In this document: piece by piece, positions 1-7,008 of the stretch
How positions within the stretch are numbered: the first letter of the stretch is position 1
Layout: every line of letters begins with the position of its first letter
Assembly (NCBI GenBank): GCA_024234995.1
Contig: JACKNF010000007.1
Location: 1-64,000 of the forward strand
Origin: Gammaproteobacteria bacterium
GTDB lineage: Bacteria; Pseudomonadota; Gammaproteobacteria; Competibacterales; Competibacteraceae
Length of the DNA stretch: 64,000 nucleotides
Direction: 5' to 3'
Translations under genes and position numbers: made by a program
The notes under the pieces: generated by a model
Told to the model about the DNA's origin: nothing
The model's database searches: none
What the model saw: the letters and a program-made list of their open reading frames with translations, nothing else

Positions 1-478
1 CAAGCGGCGAATCAATCTGACTATAACCAAGCGCAAGCCAGGGGAATCCGGTGAACAACCAGCTACGCATCCAATCCAGCAGAGTCCACAGAGCTGGGAA
101 GATCAGCACCCAACGCAACAACCCGGGTGGCGGTCCCCAGCGCACCACCAACCAGCCTACAACAGTGGGGTACAGCGCCATCAGCAAAACCACCAGGAAG
201 GTGGCCAACGCAGCAAACGGAGCTGGGGCATTGCCATAATCGTGCAGGCTGATGTAAACCCAGTAGATGCCAAAACCGAACAGCCCCAGTCCAAACAGCC
301 CGCCACGCACAGCGGCGCGGCGCGGCGTGGCGTGATCCCAGCTCCACAGCAGTACGACCGGGAGCAGGATAGCTAATAACCAGAGATCGAAAGGCGCAAA
401 GGCCAGGGTCAGCAAAGCGCCGGTGATGAAAACCAGCAGATCGATGAACAGCGGGCGATATTTCAGAAAGTCAGGCAT
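1..478 (-). CDS. lnt: Apolipoprotein N-acyltransferase, N-terminal part (cut by window edge)
   Basis: Lnt is an inner-membrane enzyme that adds the third acyl chain to the N-terminal cysteine of lipoproteins. About 159 codons are visible, from the ATG at 476-478 to the left edge. They encode a hydrophobic polytopic segment with Lnt-like features: an N-terminal region rich in Leu and Ala, the stretch GFGIYWVYISLHDYG (close to the family's 'G..WvyvSih.yG' signature), and RSWLFTGFPWLALGY, which corresponds to the family's 'RgwlftGFPWl..GY'. The catalytic nitrilase domain would lie beyond the edge and is not seen. The gene is transcribed away from the sigma-54 regulator at 665, leaving a shared upstream region of 186 bases. 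The identification rests on the membrane half only. Confidence 0.88.
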   Translation of the reverse strand, partial: MPDFLKYRPLFIDLLVFITGALLTLAFAPFDLWLLAILLPVVLLWSWDHATPRRAAVRGGLFGLGLFGFGIYWVYISLHDYGNAPAPFAALATFLVVLLMALYPTVVGWLVVRWGPPPGLLRWVLIFPALWTLLDWMRSWLFTGFPWLALGYSQIDSPL

Positions 479-664
479 AAGCTAGTATCAGGCGTGTAAA
501 AGATCGCGCCAAAGTAGCACACCATTCAATCAGAATGCGCTCCCTTGGGTGGACGGCGTTACAATTTGCCCTTTCAACGCTGCTGCGTGAGTGCCGATGA
601 CTTGGAGGCAATCTCCTCCGATCTTAGTAAAACGACTAGTTATTTATGAATTAACTTAAAATTT

Positions 665-2077
665 ATGAGCTTATCTAACTATCCTACATGCCCCGTTCTA
701 GTCGTGGATGACGATCCAATCAGCGTGACGATCACCAGCGCAACCTTGTGTAAGTGCGGCTTAAACAATGTCTTGACCTGCACGGATAGTCGACAAGTGA
801 TGGATCTCGTTTCCCAGCACCAGATCAGGATCGTTCTCCTGGATCTCGTCATGCCCTATGTCAGCGGAGAGGAATTACTCCAAAGCCTATCTGAGAATTA
901 TCCTGAGGTATTGGTGATTATCTTGACCGCCACTGAAGAAGTTGATACGGCAGTGCGCTGCATTAAGGCAGGGGCTTTTAATTATCTCACTAAGCCGATC
1001 GATTTCGAGCGGCTTTTCGCCATTATCAAAAACGCGCTGGCGTTTTGGGAGCTCCGGCAGGAAAATCTGGCGATCCAGCAAAGCAAGTTTTCTACTAATC
1101 TGAGCCAGCCGGAGGTCTTTGCTAAGATCATTACCCGTGACGCCAAGATGCTTCAGATTTTTCAATATGTGGAATCCATTGCTGGCACCTCCGAGCCGGT
1201 GTTAATGACAGGAGAAACGGGCGTTGGCAAGGACTTGATGGCACAAGCGATTCACACTTTGAGCAATCGCCAAGGCCCTTTGGTCGCCGTTAACATAGCA
1301 GGATTGGACGACATCGTTTTCTCAGACACCTTATTCGGGCACTCGAAAGGCGCTTTCACCGGTGCAGAACGGGTGAGAGGAGGTCTCATCGAACAGGCCA
1401 GCAAAGGCACCTTGTTTCTGGACGAAATTGGTGATCTAGCAGCGGCTTCCCAATCGAAACTTCTGCGCCTGCTTCAGGGTGGCGATTATTTTCCACTGGG
1501 TAGCGACATCCTCAAACACAGCGATGCACGAGTGGTGTCTGCCACCCATCGCGATCTGTGGCAATTGGCCAAAAATGATAAGTTCCGTAAAGACCTAAAC
1601 TACCGGTTACGTACCCACCATCTCCACATTCCACCATTACGTGAGCGGCTGGGCGATTTACCGTTGCTCATTGACCATTTTCTGCAAGAAGTCGCAGTGC
1701 GGTTCAGCAAACCTAAGCTCCGGATATCTAAGCCATTAATAACACTGCTAGAGCATTATGATTTTCCTGGCAATGTTCGGGAATTGCGGATGATGCTGTT
1801 CGATGCGGCCAGCCGGACCAAATCCAACACACTCTCACCCCGTTTGTTTGAATCCTATCTGCGCCAAAATCCGGCAGGTGTTACTACCGCGTCCAAACCG
1901 GCCGGTGACAATACACCTTTCGATTTCGCTTCTCACATGCCCACCTTGAAACAAGCTACAGATCTCCTGATCCAAGAAGCGCTGCGCCGGTCCAGCGGTA
2001 ACCAGACGGCTGCTGCTAAGCTCTTGGGTATCTCCCAGCAAGCGTTGAGTAAGCGGCTCAAATCTCAGAATCACTGA
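665..2077 (+). CDS. NtrC-family sigma-54-dependent response regulator
   Basis: Three domains are visible. A receiver domain (about 8-120) has acidic pocket residues D15-D17, phospho-acceptor D60 (VLLDLVMP) and K110. An AAA+ domain (about 150-390) has Walker A GETGVGKD at 183-190, the sigma-54 contact loop GAFTGA at 229-234 and Walker B FLDEIG at 251-256. A Fis-type HTH occupies about 423-470. It should open sigma-54 promoters when phosphorylated; no partner kinase gene lies next to it. The ATG at 665 lacks a clear Shine-Dalgarno (SD) sequence, so expression may be low. The nearest downstream target is the sigma-54 promoter at 2274-2290 ahead of the chemoreceptor gene. Its last 48 residues are nearly copied in the small protein at 4621-4914. 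The family is certain; the signal sensed is unknown. Confidence 0.95.
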   Translation: MSLSNYPTCPVLVVDDDPISVTITSATLCKCGLNNVLTCTDSRQVMDLVSQHQIRIVLLDLVMPYVSGEELLQSLSENYPEVLVIILTATEEVDTAVRCIKAGAFNYLTKPIDFERLFAIIKNALAFWELRQENLAIQQSKFSTNLSQPEVFAKIITRDAKMLQIFQYVESIAGTSEPVLMTGETGVGKDLMAQAIHTLSNRQGPLVAVNIAGLDDIVFSDTLFGHSKGAFTGAERVRGGLIEQASKGTLFLDEIGDLAAASQSKLLRLLQGGDYFPLGSDILKHSDARVVSATHRDLWQLAKNDKFRKDLNYRLRTHHLHIPPLRERLGDLPLLIDHFLQEVAVRFSKPKLRISKPLITLLEHYDFPGNVRELRMMLFDAASRTKSNTLSPRLFESYLRQNPAGVTTASKPAGDNTPFDFASHMPTLKQATDLLIQEALRRSSGNQTAAAKLLGISQQALSKRLKSQNH

Positions 2078-2079
2078 CA

Positions 2080-2203
2080 GTTGATTCACAATAAAAGTTG
2101 TGAATCAACAATTTTTGCTGTTATCCATCTGCTCTTTTTATCCAGTTGAATTGGCTGGATAAAAAAATCTCATTGATTGAGTTCTCCACAATATTAATTG
2201 TGG
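2080..2203 (+). promoter_or_regulatory. Two matching dyads (CACAA-N6-TTGTG), candidate activator sites
   Basis: The dyad CACAA-N6-TTGTG occurs at 2087-2102 (extended to perfect 12-base arms, 2080-2091 and 2098-2109) and again at 2187-2202 (7-base arms, 2186-2192 and 2197-2203). Their centres are exactly 100 bases apart, and both N6 spacers are A+T rich. They lie roughly 205 and 105 bases upstream of the start point expected from the -24/-12 promoter at 2274-2290, the usual place for enhancer sites of NtrC-type activators. Inference: these are binding sites of the adjacent regulator. The first dyad is followed by AATTTTTG and could also act as a terminator of the regulator gene; the two roles are not exclusive. 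Confidence 0.55.
2135..2165. repeat. 11-base inverted repeat between the two dyads
   Basis: Arms TTTTTATCCAG (2135-2145) and CTGGATAAAAA (2155-2165) flank a nine-base loop. T's lie on the left and A's on the right, so the T-tract is inside the stem and this is not an ordinary intrinsic terminator for either strand. It sits between the two CACAA-N6-TTGTG dyads upstream of the sigma-54 promoter, so it may be another protein site or a looping/bending element. No sequence similarity to the dyads is seen. Confidence 0.4.
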
Positions 2204-2273
2204 TGGTCAATACTCTTTTCCGATCTCTCTTCAAAAATATATTTAAAATCAATATATTATTTTTTATTCCTTG

Positions 2274-2290
2274 TTGGCACAAGGGTTGCC
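2274..2290 (+). promoter_or_regulatory. Sigma-54 (-24/-12) promoter of the chemoreceptor operon
   Basis: The sequence TTGGCAC-AAGGG-TTGCC carries the invariant GG (2276-2277) and GC (2288-2289) with exactly 12 bases from G to G, matching the sigma-54 consensus (TGGCAC-N5-TTGC) at every defined position. Transcription would start near 2300, giving a leader of about 118 bases before the chemoreceptor ATG at 2418. The gene immediately upstream encodes a sigma-54 activator, which strongly supports the call. Confidence 0.85.
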
Positions 2291-2417
2291 CTAGTAGAGC
2301 TTATCAACAACGTTCCGATTCTTAGGGTTTTAGATAGCAGGATCGGGATGAAGATGGTTCATAACTAATCCCAGTACGCCTCAAGCTAAGCGTATAAAAA
2401 TTGAAGAGAGTAAGACA

Positions 2418-4616
2418 ATGTTTATTAAACTAAAAATTGGTACCCGCATAGGACTTTCCATCAGTCTGCTTTTAATTTCTGCCGTTCTGGCTATCACCAT
2501 CACAGCATTTTTCCGGTTTCAAGAGTTGTTGTTCGAAGCCGAAAAACGAGAAGCCCATAAAACGTCCGAATTAATGACTCAGGCTATCGCCTCCCAAAGC
2601 CAAACCGCCGAAACGTTGAGTGTCCTATTAGCAAATATGCCTACCGTTCAGCAAGCGATGACCAATGGAGATCGCGAGCAGCTACTGACGCTGATTCAGC
2701 CTGCCTATCAGGTGCTTACTAAAAGCTATGGTGTCGACCAGTTTCAATTTCACACACCACCGGCGACTTCACTGGTGCGGTTTCATAAACCGGAAAAGTT
2801 CGGGGATGATTTATCAACGATACGCCCAACAGTCGTTGAAGTGAACACCACCGGCAAAGCCGTCAATGGACTAGAAAGTGGCGTAGCTGGGCTGGGGATC
2901 CGGGGTATCGCTCCAATCTCATTGCAAGGCCAGCACCTCGGCTCAGTAGAATTTGGAATGGCCTTCGATCAAACATTCTTCGATCGTTTCAAGGCCCAAC
3001 ATAACGTAGAAGCCGCCCTGTTCATCCAGCAGGAACAAAGCTTCAAGGCGCTATATTCGACCTATGGTGAACATTCCCTATTGTCCAATCAACAGTTACA
3101 AGCGGTGCTAAACGGCGAAACCGTTGTGCAACACACAGACTTCGGTGGCCAGCCCGTAACAGTCTATGCCGAGGCCATTAAAAACTATTCCGGCAAACTC
3201 ATTGGGGTATTGGAAATACTGATAGATCGCAGCGGTTCTGTGGCACAGATGGCGTACACGCGCAATCTCATCCTGATCATCGCGGGGCTGGTTTTTGTGG
3301 CCAGCGCGCTCGTTATTGGGTGGATCGTGCGCTCTATCCGGCGCCCCATCGGCGGCGAACCGGTGGAGATGGCCGAGATCACCGGCCAGATTGCTGCGGG
3401 TGACTTAACAGTGCACTTCACCGAGACTGGCAAGGAGACGGGCATCTATGCCGCCATGCGCGATATGGCAACACAATTGAAAGGCGTGGTGACCCAAGTC
3501 GCCCAGGTCACGGATCAAGTTAATTCGTCGGTTGCCGAAATCGCTCAGGGCAGCACCGACCTGGCGCAGCGCACCGAGGAACAAGCGGCCTCTCTGGAAG
3601 AAACCGCGGCCTCGATGGAAGAGCTGACCAGCACGGTCAGGAACAGCGCTGACAATGCCGGACAGGCCAATCAGCTCGCCAGCGCCGCCTGGTTACAAGC
3701 GGAACAGGGGGGTCAAGTGGTCGACCAAGCAGTTGTAGCCATGAGCGCTATCTACCAAAGCAGCAGCCGGATTGCCGACATCATCGGGGTAATCGACGAA
3801 ATCGCTTTCCAGACCAACCTGCTGGCCCTGAATGCCGCGGTGGAAGCCGCCCGCGCCGGGGAACAAGGGCGGGGATTCGCCGTAGTCGCCGGCGAGGTGC
3901 GCAAGCTGGCCCAGCGCAGCGCGGATGCCGCCAAGGAGATCAAGTTACTGATCACCGATAGCGTCAGTAAGGTGAAGGACGGCAGCCATCTGGTCGAGCA
4001 ATCCGGCCAGACTCTGAAAGAGATTGTCACCGCGATCAAGAAAGTCAGCGATATCGTCGCCGAGATGGCCACTGCCGCCCGCGAGCAGGCCGGTGGCATC
4101 GAACAGGTCAACCAAGCCATTCTGCAAATGGATCAAGTCACCCAGCAGAACGCAGCCCTCGTCGAGCAGACCGCTGCCACCAGCCAATCCATGAGCGACC
4201 AGGCGCATGAACTTCATGAATTAATGCGCTTTTTCACACTGGATCAGCGTACGGCAGCCGGTATCGATTTTACCCTGGCAGCGAAAAAGCACCAGGCCTG
4301 GAAGACGCGGTTACGGCGTTATCTGGATGGTAAAGAGGCACTGACCGAAGCGCAACTGACTTCGCACCAGGACTGCGATCTGGGGAAGTGGATTTATTCG
4401 GGGGGCATGCAGAAATACGGGCATTTCCATGAAATGCAGGCGATGGAGAAAGAACATGCCCAATTCCATACCCGGATCAAGTCACTGGTCTCATTGAAAA
4501 AAGAAGGAAAGGTAAATCAGGCGGAAACCGAGCTGCTCCAAGTCGAGCGTATGTCCAACCACATCGTAGCGCTACTGAATCAAGTAGCCCCAAAATTTAG
4601 TAGCGCTCTAGGATAG
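2418..4616 (+). CDS. Methyl-accepting chemotaxis protein with periplasmic sensor and C-terminal CZB domain
   Basis: A 732-residue chemoreceptor. TM1 is at about 11-31, followed by a periplasmic Cache-like sensor of about 250 residues, TM2 at about 283-304, a HAMP domain to about 357 and the MCP signalling domain. The conserved tip reads EIAFQTNLLALNAAVEAARA (about 460-480). From about residue 625 a CZB (chemoreceptor zinc-binding) domain follows, with its ligand pattern: HQAWK, SHQDCDLGKW and EKEHAQFH. CZB domains bind zinc and in characterised receptors respond to zinc or hypochlorous acid. It should signal to CheA/CheW, none of which are in this window. It is preceded by a sigma-54 promoter and followed after four bases by the HTH protein gene at 4621, so the two are probably co-transcribed. 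The ligand of the periplasmic domain cannot be read from sequence. Confidence 0.95.
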   Translation: MFIKLKIGTRIGLSISLLLISAVLAITITAFFRFQELLFEAEKREAHKTSELMTQAIASQSQTAETLSVLLANMPTVQQAMTNGDREQLLTLIQPAYQVLTKSYGVDQFQFHTPPATSLVRFHKPEKFGDDLSTIRPTVVEVNTTGKAVNGLESGVAGLGIRGIAPISLQGQHLGSVEFGMAFDQTFFDRFKAQHNVEAALFIQQEQSFKALYSTYGEHSLLSNQQLQAVLNGETVVQHTDFGGQPVTVYAEAIKNYSGKLIGVLEILIDRSGSVAQMAYTRNLILIIAGLVFVASALVIGWIVRSIRRPIGGEPVEMAEITGQIAAGDLTVHFTETGKETGIYAAMRDMATQLKGVVTQVAQVTDQVNSSVAEIAQGSTDLAQRTEEQAASLEETAASMEELTSTVRNSADNAGQANQLASAAWLQAEQGGQVVDQAVVAMSAIYQSSSRIADIIGVIDEIAFQTNLLALNAAVEAARAGEQGRGFAVVAGEVRKLAQRSADAAKEIKLLITDSVSKVKDGSHLVEQSGQTLKEIVTAIKKVSDIVAEMATAAREQAGGIEQVNQAILQMDQVTQQNAALVEQTAATSQSMSDQAHELHELMRFFTLDQRTAAGIDFTLAAKKHQAWKTRLRRYLDGKEALTEAQLTSHQDCDLGKWIYSGGMQKYGHFHEMQAMEKEHAQFHTRIKSLVSLKKEGKVNQAETELLQVERMSNHIVALLNQVAPKFSSALG

Positions 4617-4620
4617 AGAC

Positions 4621-4914
4621 ATGGACATTAATATGATTAACTTAACATTATCAAGACATTGTGGAACGTCATGTCCATATCGAGAACACTGTTCCTATCT
4701 GACTCAAAGCGTAGCAGGCACCTCTGCCGCGCCTGAATTAGCCAGCGACGACAGACTTCTCTGCTTTACTTCGCATATGCCTACTCTGAAGCAAGCGACT
4801 GATCTCCTGATCCAGGAAGCCCTGCGCCGGTCCGGTGGCAACCAGACGGCTGCCGCCAAGCTGCTGGGCATCTCTCAACAGGCGTTGAGTAAGCGTCTCA
4901 GATCCCGGGAATAG
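4621..4914 (+). CDS. Free-standing copy of the regulator's Fis-type DNA-binding domain with Cys-rich N-terminus
   Basis: A 97-residue protein. Residues 51-95 match residues 423-467 of the sigma-54 regulator (665-2077) at 43 of 45 positions, including LKQATDLLIQEALRRS and AAAKLLGISQQALSKRL. The corresponding DNA is also clearly related, with mostly silent third-position changes, so it is an internal duplication kept under selection. It lacks receiver and AAA+ domains. The first 50 residues are unrelated and carry a His/Cys cluster (H13, C14, C18, C24: HCGTSCPYREHC) that could bind metal or be redox-active. The ATG follows the chemoreceptor stop by four bases, with AGGATAGAG as ribosome site overlapping that stop. 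Inference: it competes for the regulator's sites or forms mixed dimers, giving negative feedback. A Fis-like accessory role is the alternative. Confidence 0.8.
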   Translation: MDINMINLTLSRHCGTSCPYREHCSYLTQSVAGTSAAPELASDDRLLCFTSHMPTLKQATDLLIQEALRRSGGNQTAAAKLLGISQQALSKRLRSRE

Positions 4915-5001
4915 CTGACAATTATCCACCGCGATCATGGCGTATAGATCCTAACGGGCTGTCACTGAACAGGGTTCTTCTACAGAGGGTTTTATGCGTA
5001 C

Positions 5002-5042
5002 GCTGCAGGTTGGGCAAAAGCGGAATTTGCCCAACCTGCAGC
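5002..5042. repeat. Perfect 17-base palindrome (repeat family A), possible terminator of the chemoreceptor operon
   Basis: Arms GCTGCAGGTTGGGCAAA (5002-5018) and its exact complement (5026-5042) surround a seven-base loop. The same core, GTTGGGCAA ... TTGC(C/T)CAAC followed by CTGC(A/G)GC, occurs at 19573-19606. It is therefore a dispersed palindromic repeat and not a unique terminator. It lies 88 bases past the HTH gene and is not followed by a proper T-tract, though such a hairpin could still stop or stabilise the transcript. The rest of 4915-5271 holds no gene: only this element, the repeat at 5158-5197 and a short inverted repeat AGGTA-N8-TACCT at 5247-5265. Confidence 0.7.
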
Positions 5043-5157
5043 TTCGCTTTACTCACCTGCGCAGAGCAGAATGACCATGTATGTATTATTTAATTGACTT
5101 CTTCGGCCTGATGGCTCTGGACCTGAAGTTTCGCCGGCTAAAAACCGGGTCATCATT

Positions 5158-5197
5158 CACTCCCCTCGCCTGCCTGCGGGCGAAGAGCTGGGAGTGA
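5158..5197. repeat. Short palindromic repeat, family B
   Basis: The stretch CACTCCCCTCGCC ... GGGCGAAGAG ... GGGAGTGA is an imperfect palindrome. It resembles elements at 33291-33331 (inside nasA), 57936-57961 and 61382-61417, all of the form 'CTCC-pyrimidine run - short loop - GGAAGG/GGCGAAG - GGAGTGAGG'. Such elements are common in proteobacterial intergenic DNA. This copy lies between the chemoreceptor operon and the converging nitroreductase gene. Confidence 0.55.
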
Positions 5198-5271
5198 AGA
5201 CCGAGGATGAAGGGACCGAACAATTACAAAGCCGGATAGCCCGGCAAGGTACACAATACGTACCTGACCCT

Positions 5272-6930
5272 TCATGACCGGTGCAAATGAGCATACGGTG
5301 GCAAGGTCTGTATGCGCCGATCCTCGATAGGTCCGCCAGCGGTGAAATGATAAAGCGACTGCCACGCCATACCATCGAGTTTCAGCAGTTGATGCAGAGC
5401 ATCATCGAAGAAGCAGCCGATCCCAGTGGCGCGAATTCCAGCAGCTTCCGCTTCCAAATAGAGAATCTGCCCCAGCAGGCCAGTTTCCCAGAATAACTCC
5501 CGGTACACCCACGGCTTACCCTGGAGCGGGCCAGAAAATCCGGTCAGGAAACCCGCCGCGAAACAGGCGTCAGCGGCAATATCCTGATGGCAGCAAATAA
5601 TTTGCGCCGCCTCACGGGCATCGCCTGCGGTCAGCTCATAAAGCGGCAGGTGTCCGGGCGCATGCTCGACCGGCCGCCAACCCCATTCACTGCGCAGCGC
5701 TTGGCGCAATTCCGGCAGCACCTCTGGGTCCCGCACTAAGAGATATAAACCGGGCGGTACTCCATCAATCCGGTGCGCAAATAGCAGCGGATGCACGCGT
5801 GGCGGCCATGGCCACGCATCAAGCGGGGGTACGTTCGCACGTGGCAGCAGCGCGTCCAGCATCCCAAACCAACATTTGGCCGGCAACGAGGTGACACCGT
5901 CGAAAGCCACTGCACTACGCCGCTGGCGGATTAGCGCCACGGCGTTAGCTGGGCAGCCAGACTCAATCAGAGGAGGACGGGATGGCGCCTGAAAGGCGGT
6001 GGATGGGATGGCGCTAGGCCGATGGGCGGCGCGATTGACATCCTCGATGCCGGGCCAATGGACCTGGAAAGGACTCAGGCGATTGGCATGGCCGGTGAAG
6101 GAGAGGTCATGCACCAGAGTGCTGGGTGATAAATCCACAGGCGGCGGCTCCGATCCCACCCATAGCGCAATCTCTGGATTCTCGGGTTCAGCATCGGCAA
6201 AATCTTCCGTCCGATCCAATCCCAGCAATGCTGCCAGCTCATCGTCACCCCAGCTGGAGAGCAATCGCGCTTGCCATCCTAGAGCAGCAGCGGCATACGC
6301 GATGGCAGCGATAGCATGCCCACTGTCGTGCTGGCAATAGCGATACGCACGCAGGCCATACTTCCAGGCTTCGCGCCAATGGATACCGGTCAACGCTAGC
6401 ACCACCCCGCCACAGAGTTCGCTTCCCCACGTTGTGGAATCCGGTGCGGCGCGCTGTTCGAGAATATGATCATGGCTCAGGTAATGATAAACACCGGCGG
6501 CCAGACCGGGTAAGGCGGGACAGACGAGATAACCCTCGGTCGGATGCAAATTGCCGCTCGACGGATTGCAGCGTAGCGCCCAGCGCGCATCGCCATGCTG
6601 CTTCCAGGCAGATAATCCCAATGCAAGCTCGAACAAAGCCGCCAGTGAGTCGCGTTCGAGTGGATAGGCGATTGGCCGCTCGCCCCGGCGCACGGACTCG
6701 AACGAAGTGGCCACGGTATCGGCTTGCAATGGCAATTCGACGCACGGCGCTCCAGCGTAGCGGCGAAAAGGATCGGGCTGATTGGCCCAATCAAGTCCGC
6801 CCGGACCGGGCGCGTAGCGGTCCAGGTGATGTTTGCTCGCCCGGTGGTAGGCGATGATTCGTGCAAGAGGATCGGGATCGGTATGATCTGATTTCATGTC
6901 CCAGTGCCGGTTGTCAAGCAGTAGTTTCAA
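5272..6930 (-). CDS. SagB/ThcOx-type dehydrogenase with two nitroreductase domains
   Basis: About 550 residues containing two tandem flavin nitroreductase-like domains. The first (about 60-270) has the FMN-region motif NPSSGNLHPTEGYLV, close to the SagB pattern 'PSaGalhP.e.Y'. The second (about 315-535) starts with IRQRRSAVAFDG and ends with an RATGIGCFFDD segment typical of the family. SagB proteins oxidise azolines in peptide natural products, but the two-domain stand-alone version has no assigned substrate, and no cyclodehydratase or precursor peptide gene is nearby. The longest frame starts at a TTG (6930); an ATG at 6897 (MKSDHTDPDP) is at least as likely, and neither has a clear SD sequence. 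Downstream of the GGDEF/EAL gene on the same strand, 78 bases away. Confidence 0.8.
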   Translation of the reverse strand: MKLLLDNRHWDMKSDHTDPDPLARIIAYHRASKHHLDRYAPGPGGLDWANQPDPFRRYAGAPCVELPLQADTVATSFESVRRGERPIAYPLERDSLAALFELALGLSAWKQHGDARWALRCNPSSGNLHPTEGYLVCPALPGLAAGVYHYLSHDHILEQRAAPDSTTWGSELCGGVVLALTGIHWREAWKYGLRAYRYCQHDSGHAIAAIAYAAAALGWQARLLSSWGDDELAALLGLDRTEDFADAEPENPEIALWVGSEPPPVDLSPSTLVHDLSFTGHANRLSPFQVHWPGIEDVNRAAHRPSAIPSTAFQAPSRPPLIESGCPANAVALIRQRRSAVAFDGVTSLPAKCWFGMLDALLPRANVPPLDAWPWPPRVHPLLFAHRIDGVPPGLYLLVRDPEVLPELRQALRSEWGWRPVEHAPGHLPLYELTAGDAREAAQIICCHQDIAADACFAAGFLTGFSGPLQGKPWVYRELFWETGLLGQILYLEAEAAGIRATGIGCFFDDALHQLLKLDGMAWQSLYHFTAGGPIEDRRIQTLPPYAHLHRS

Positions 6931-7008
6931 TTGAGGAGCAAATATTAATGGCTTGTTCTTTCGACAAGATCACAATATGTTGAGAAGCTATGCCCGCACG
7001 CTCACCGG

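Noticed and set aside
63..347. Reverse-strand frame of 94 codons near the left edge
   Set aside because: It is out of frame with lnt on the same strand; only the lnt frame gives family sequence.
2135..2165. Inverted repeat as a rho-independent terminator
   Set aside because: The T-tract lies inside the stem and A's follow it on the forward strand, so it does not fit a terminator for the regulator gene.
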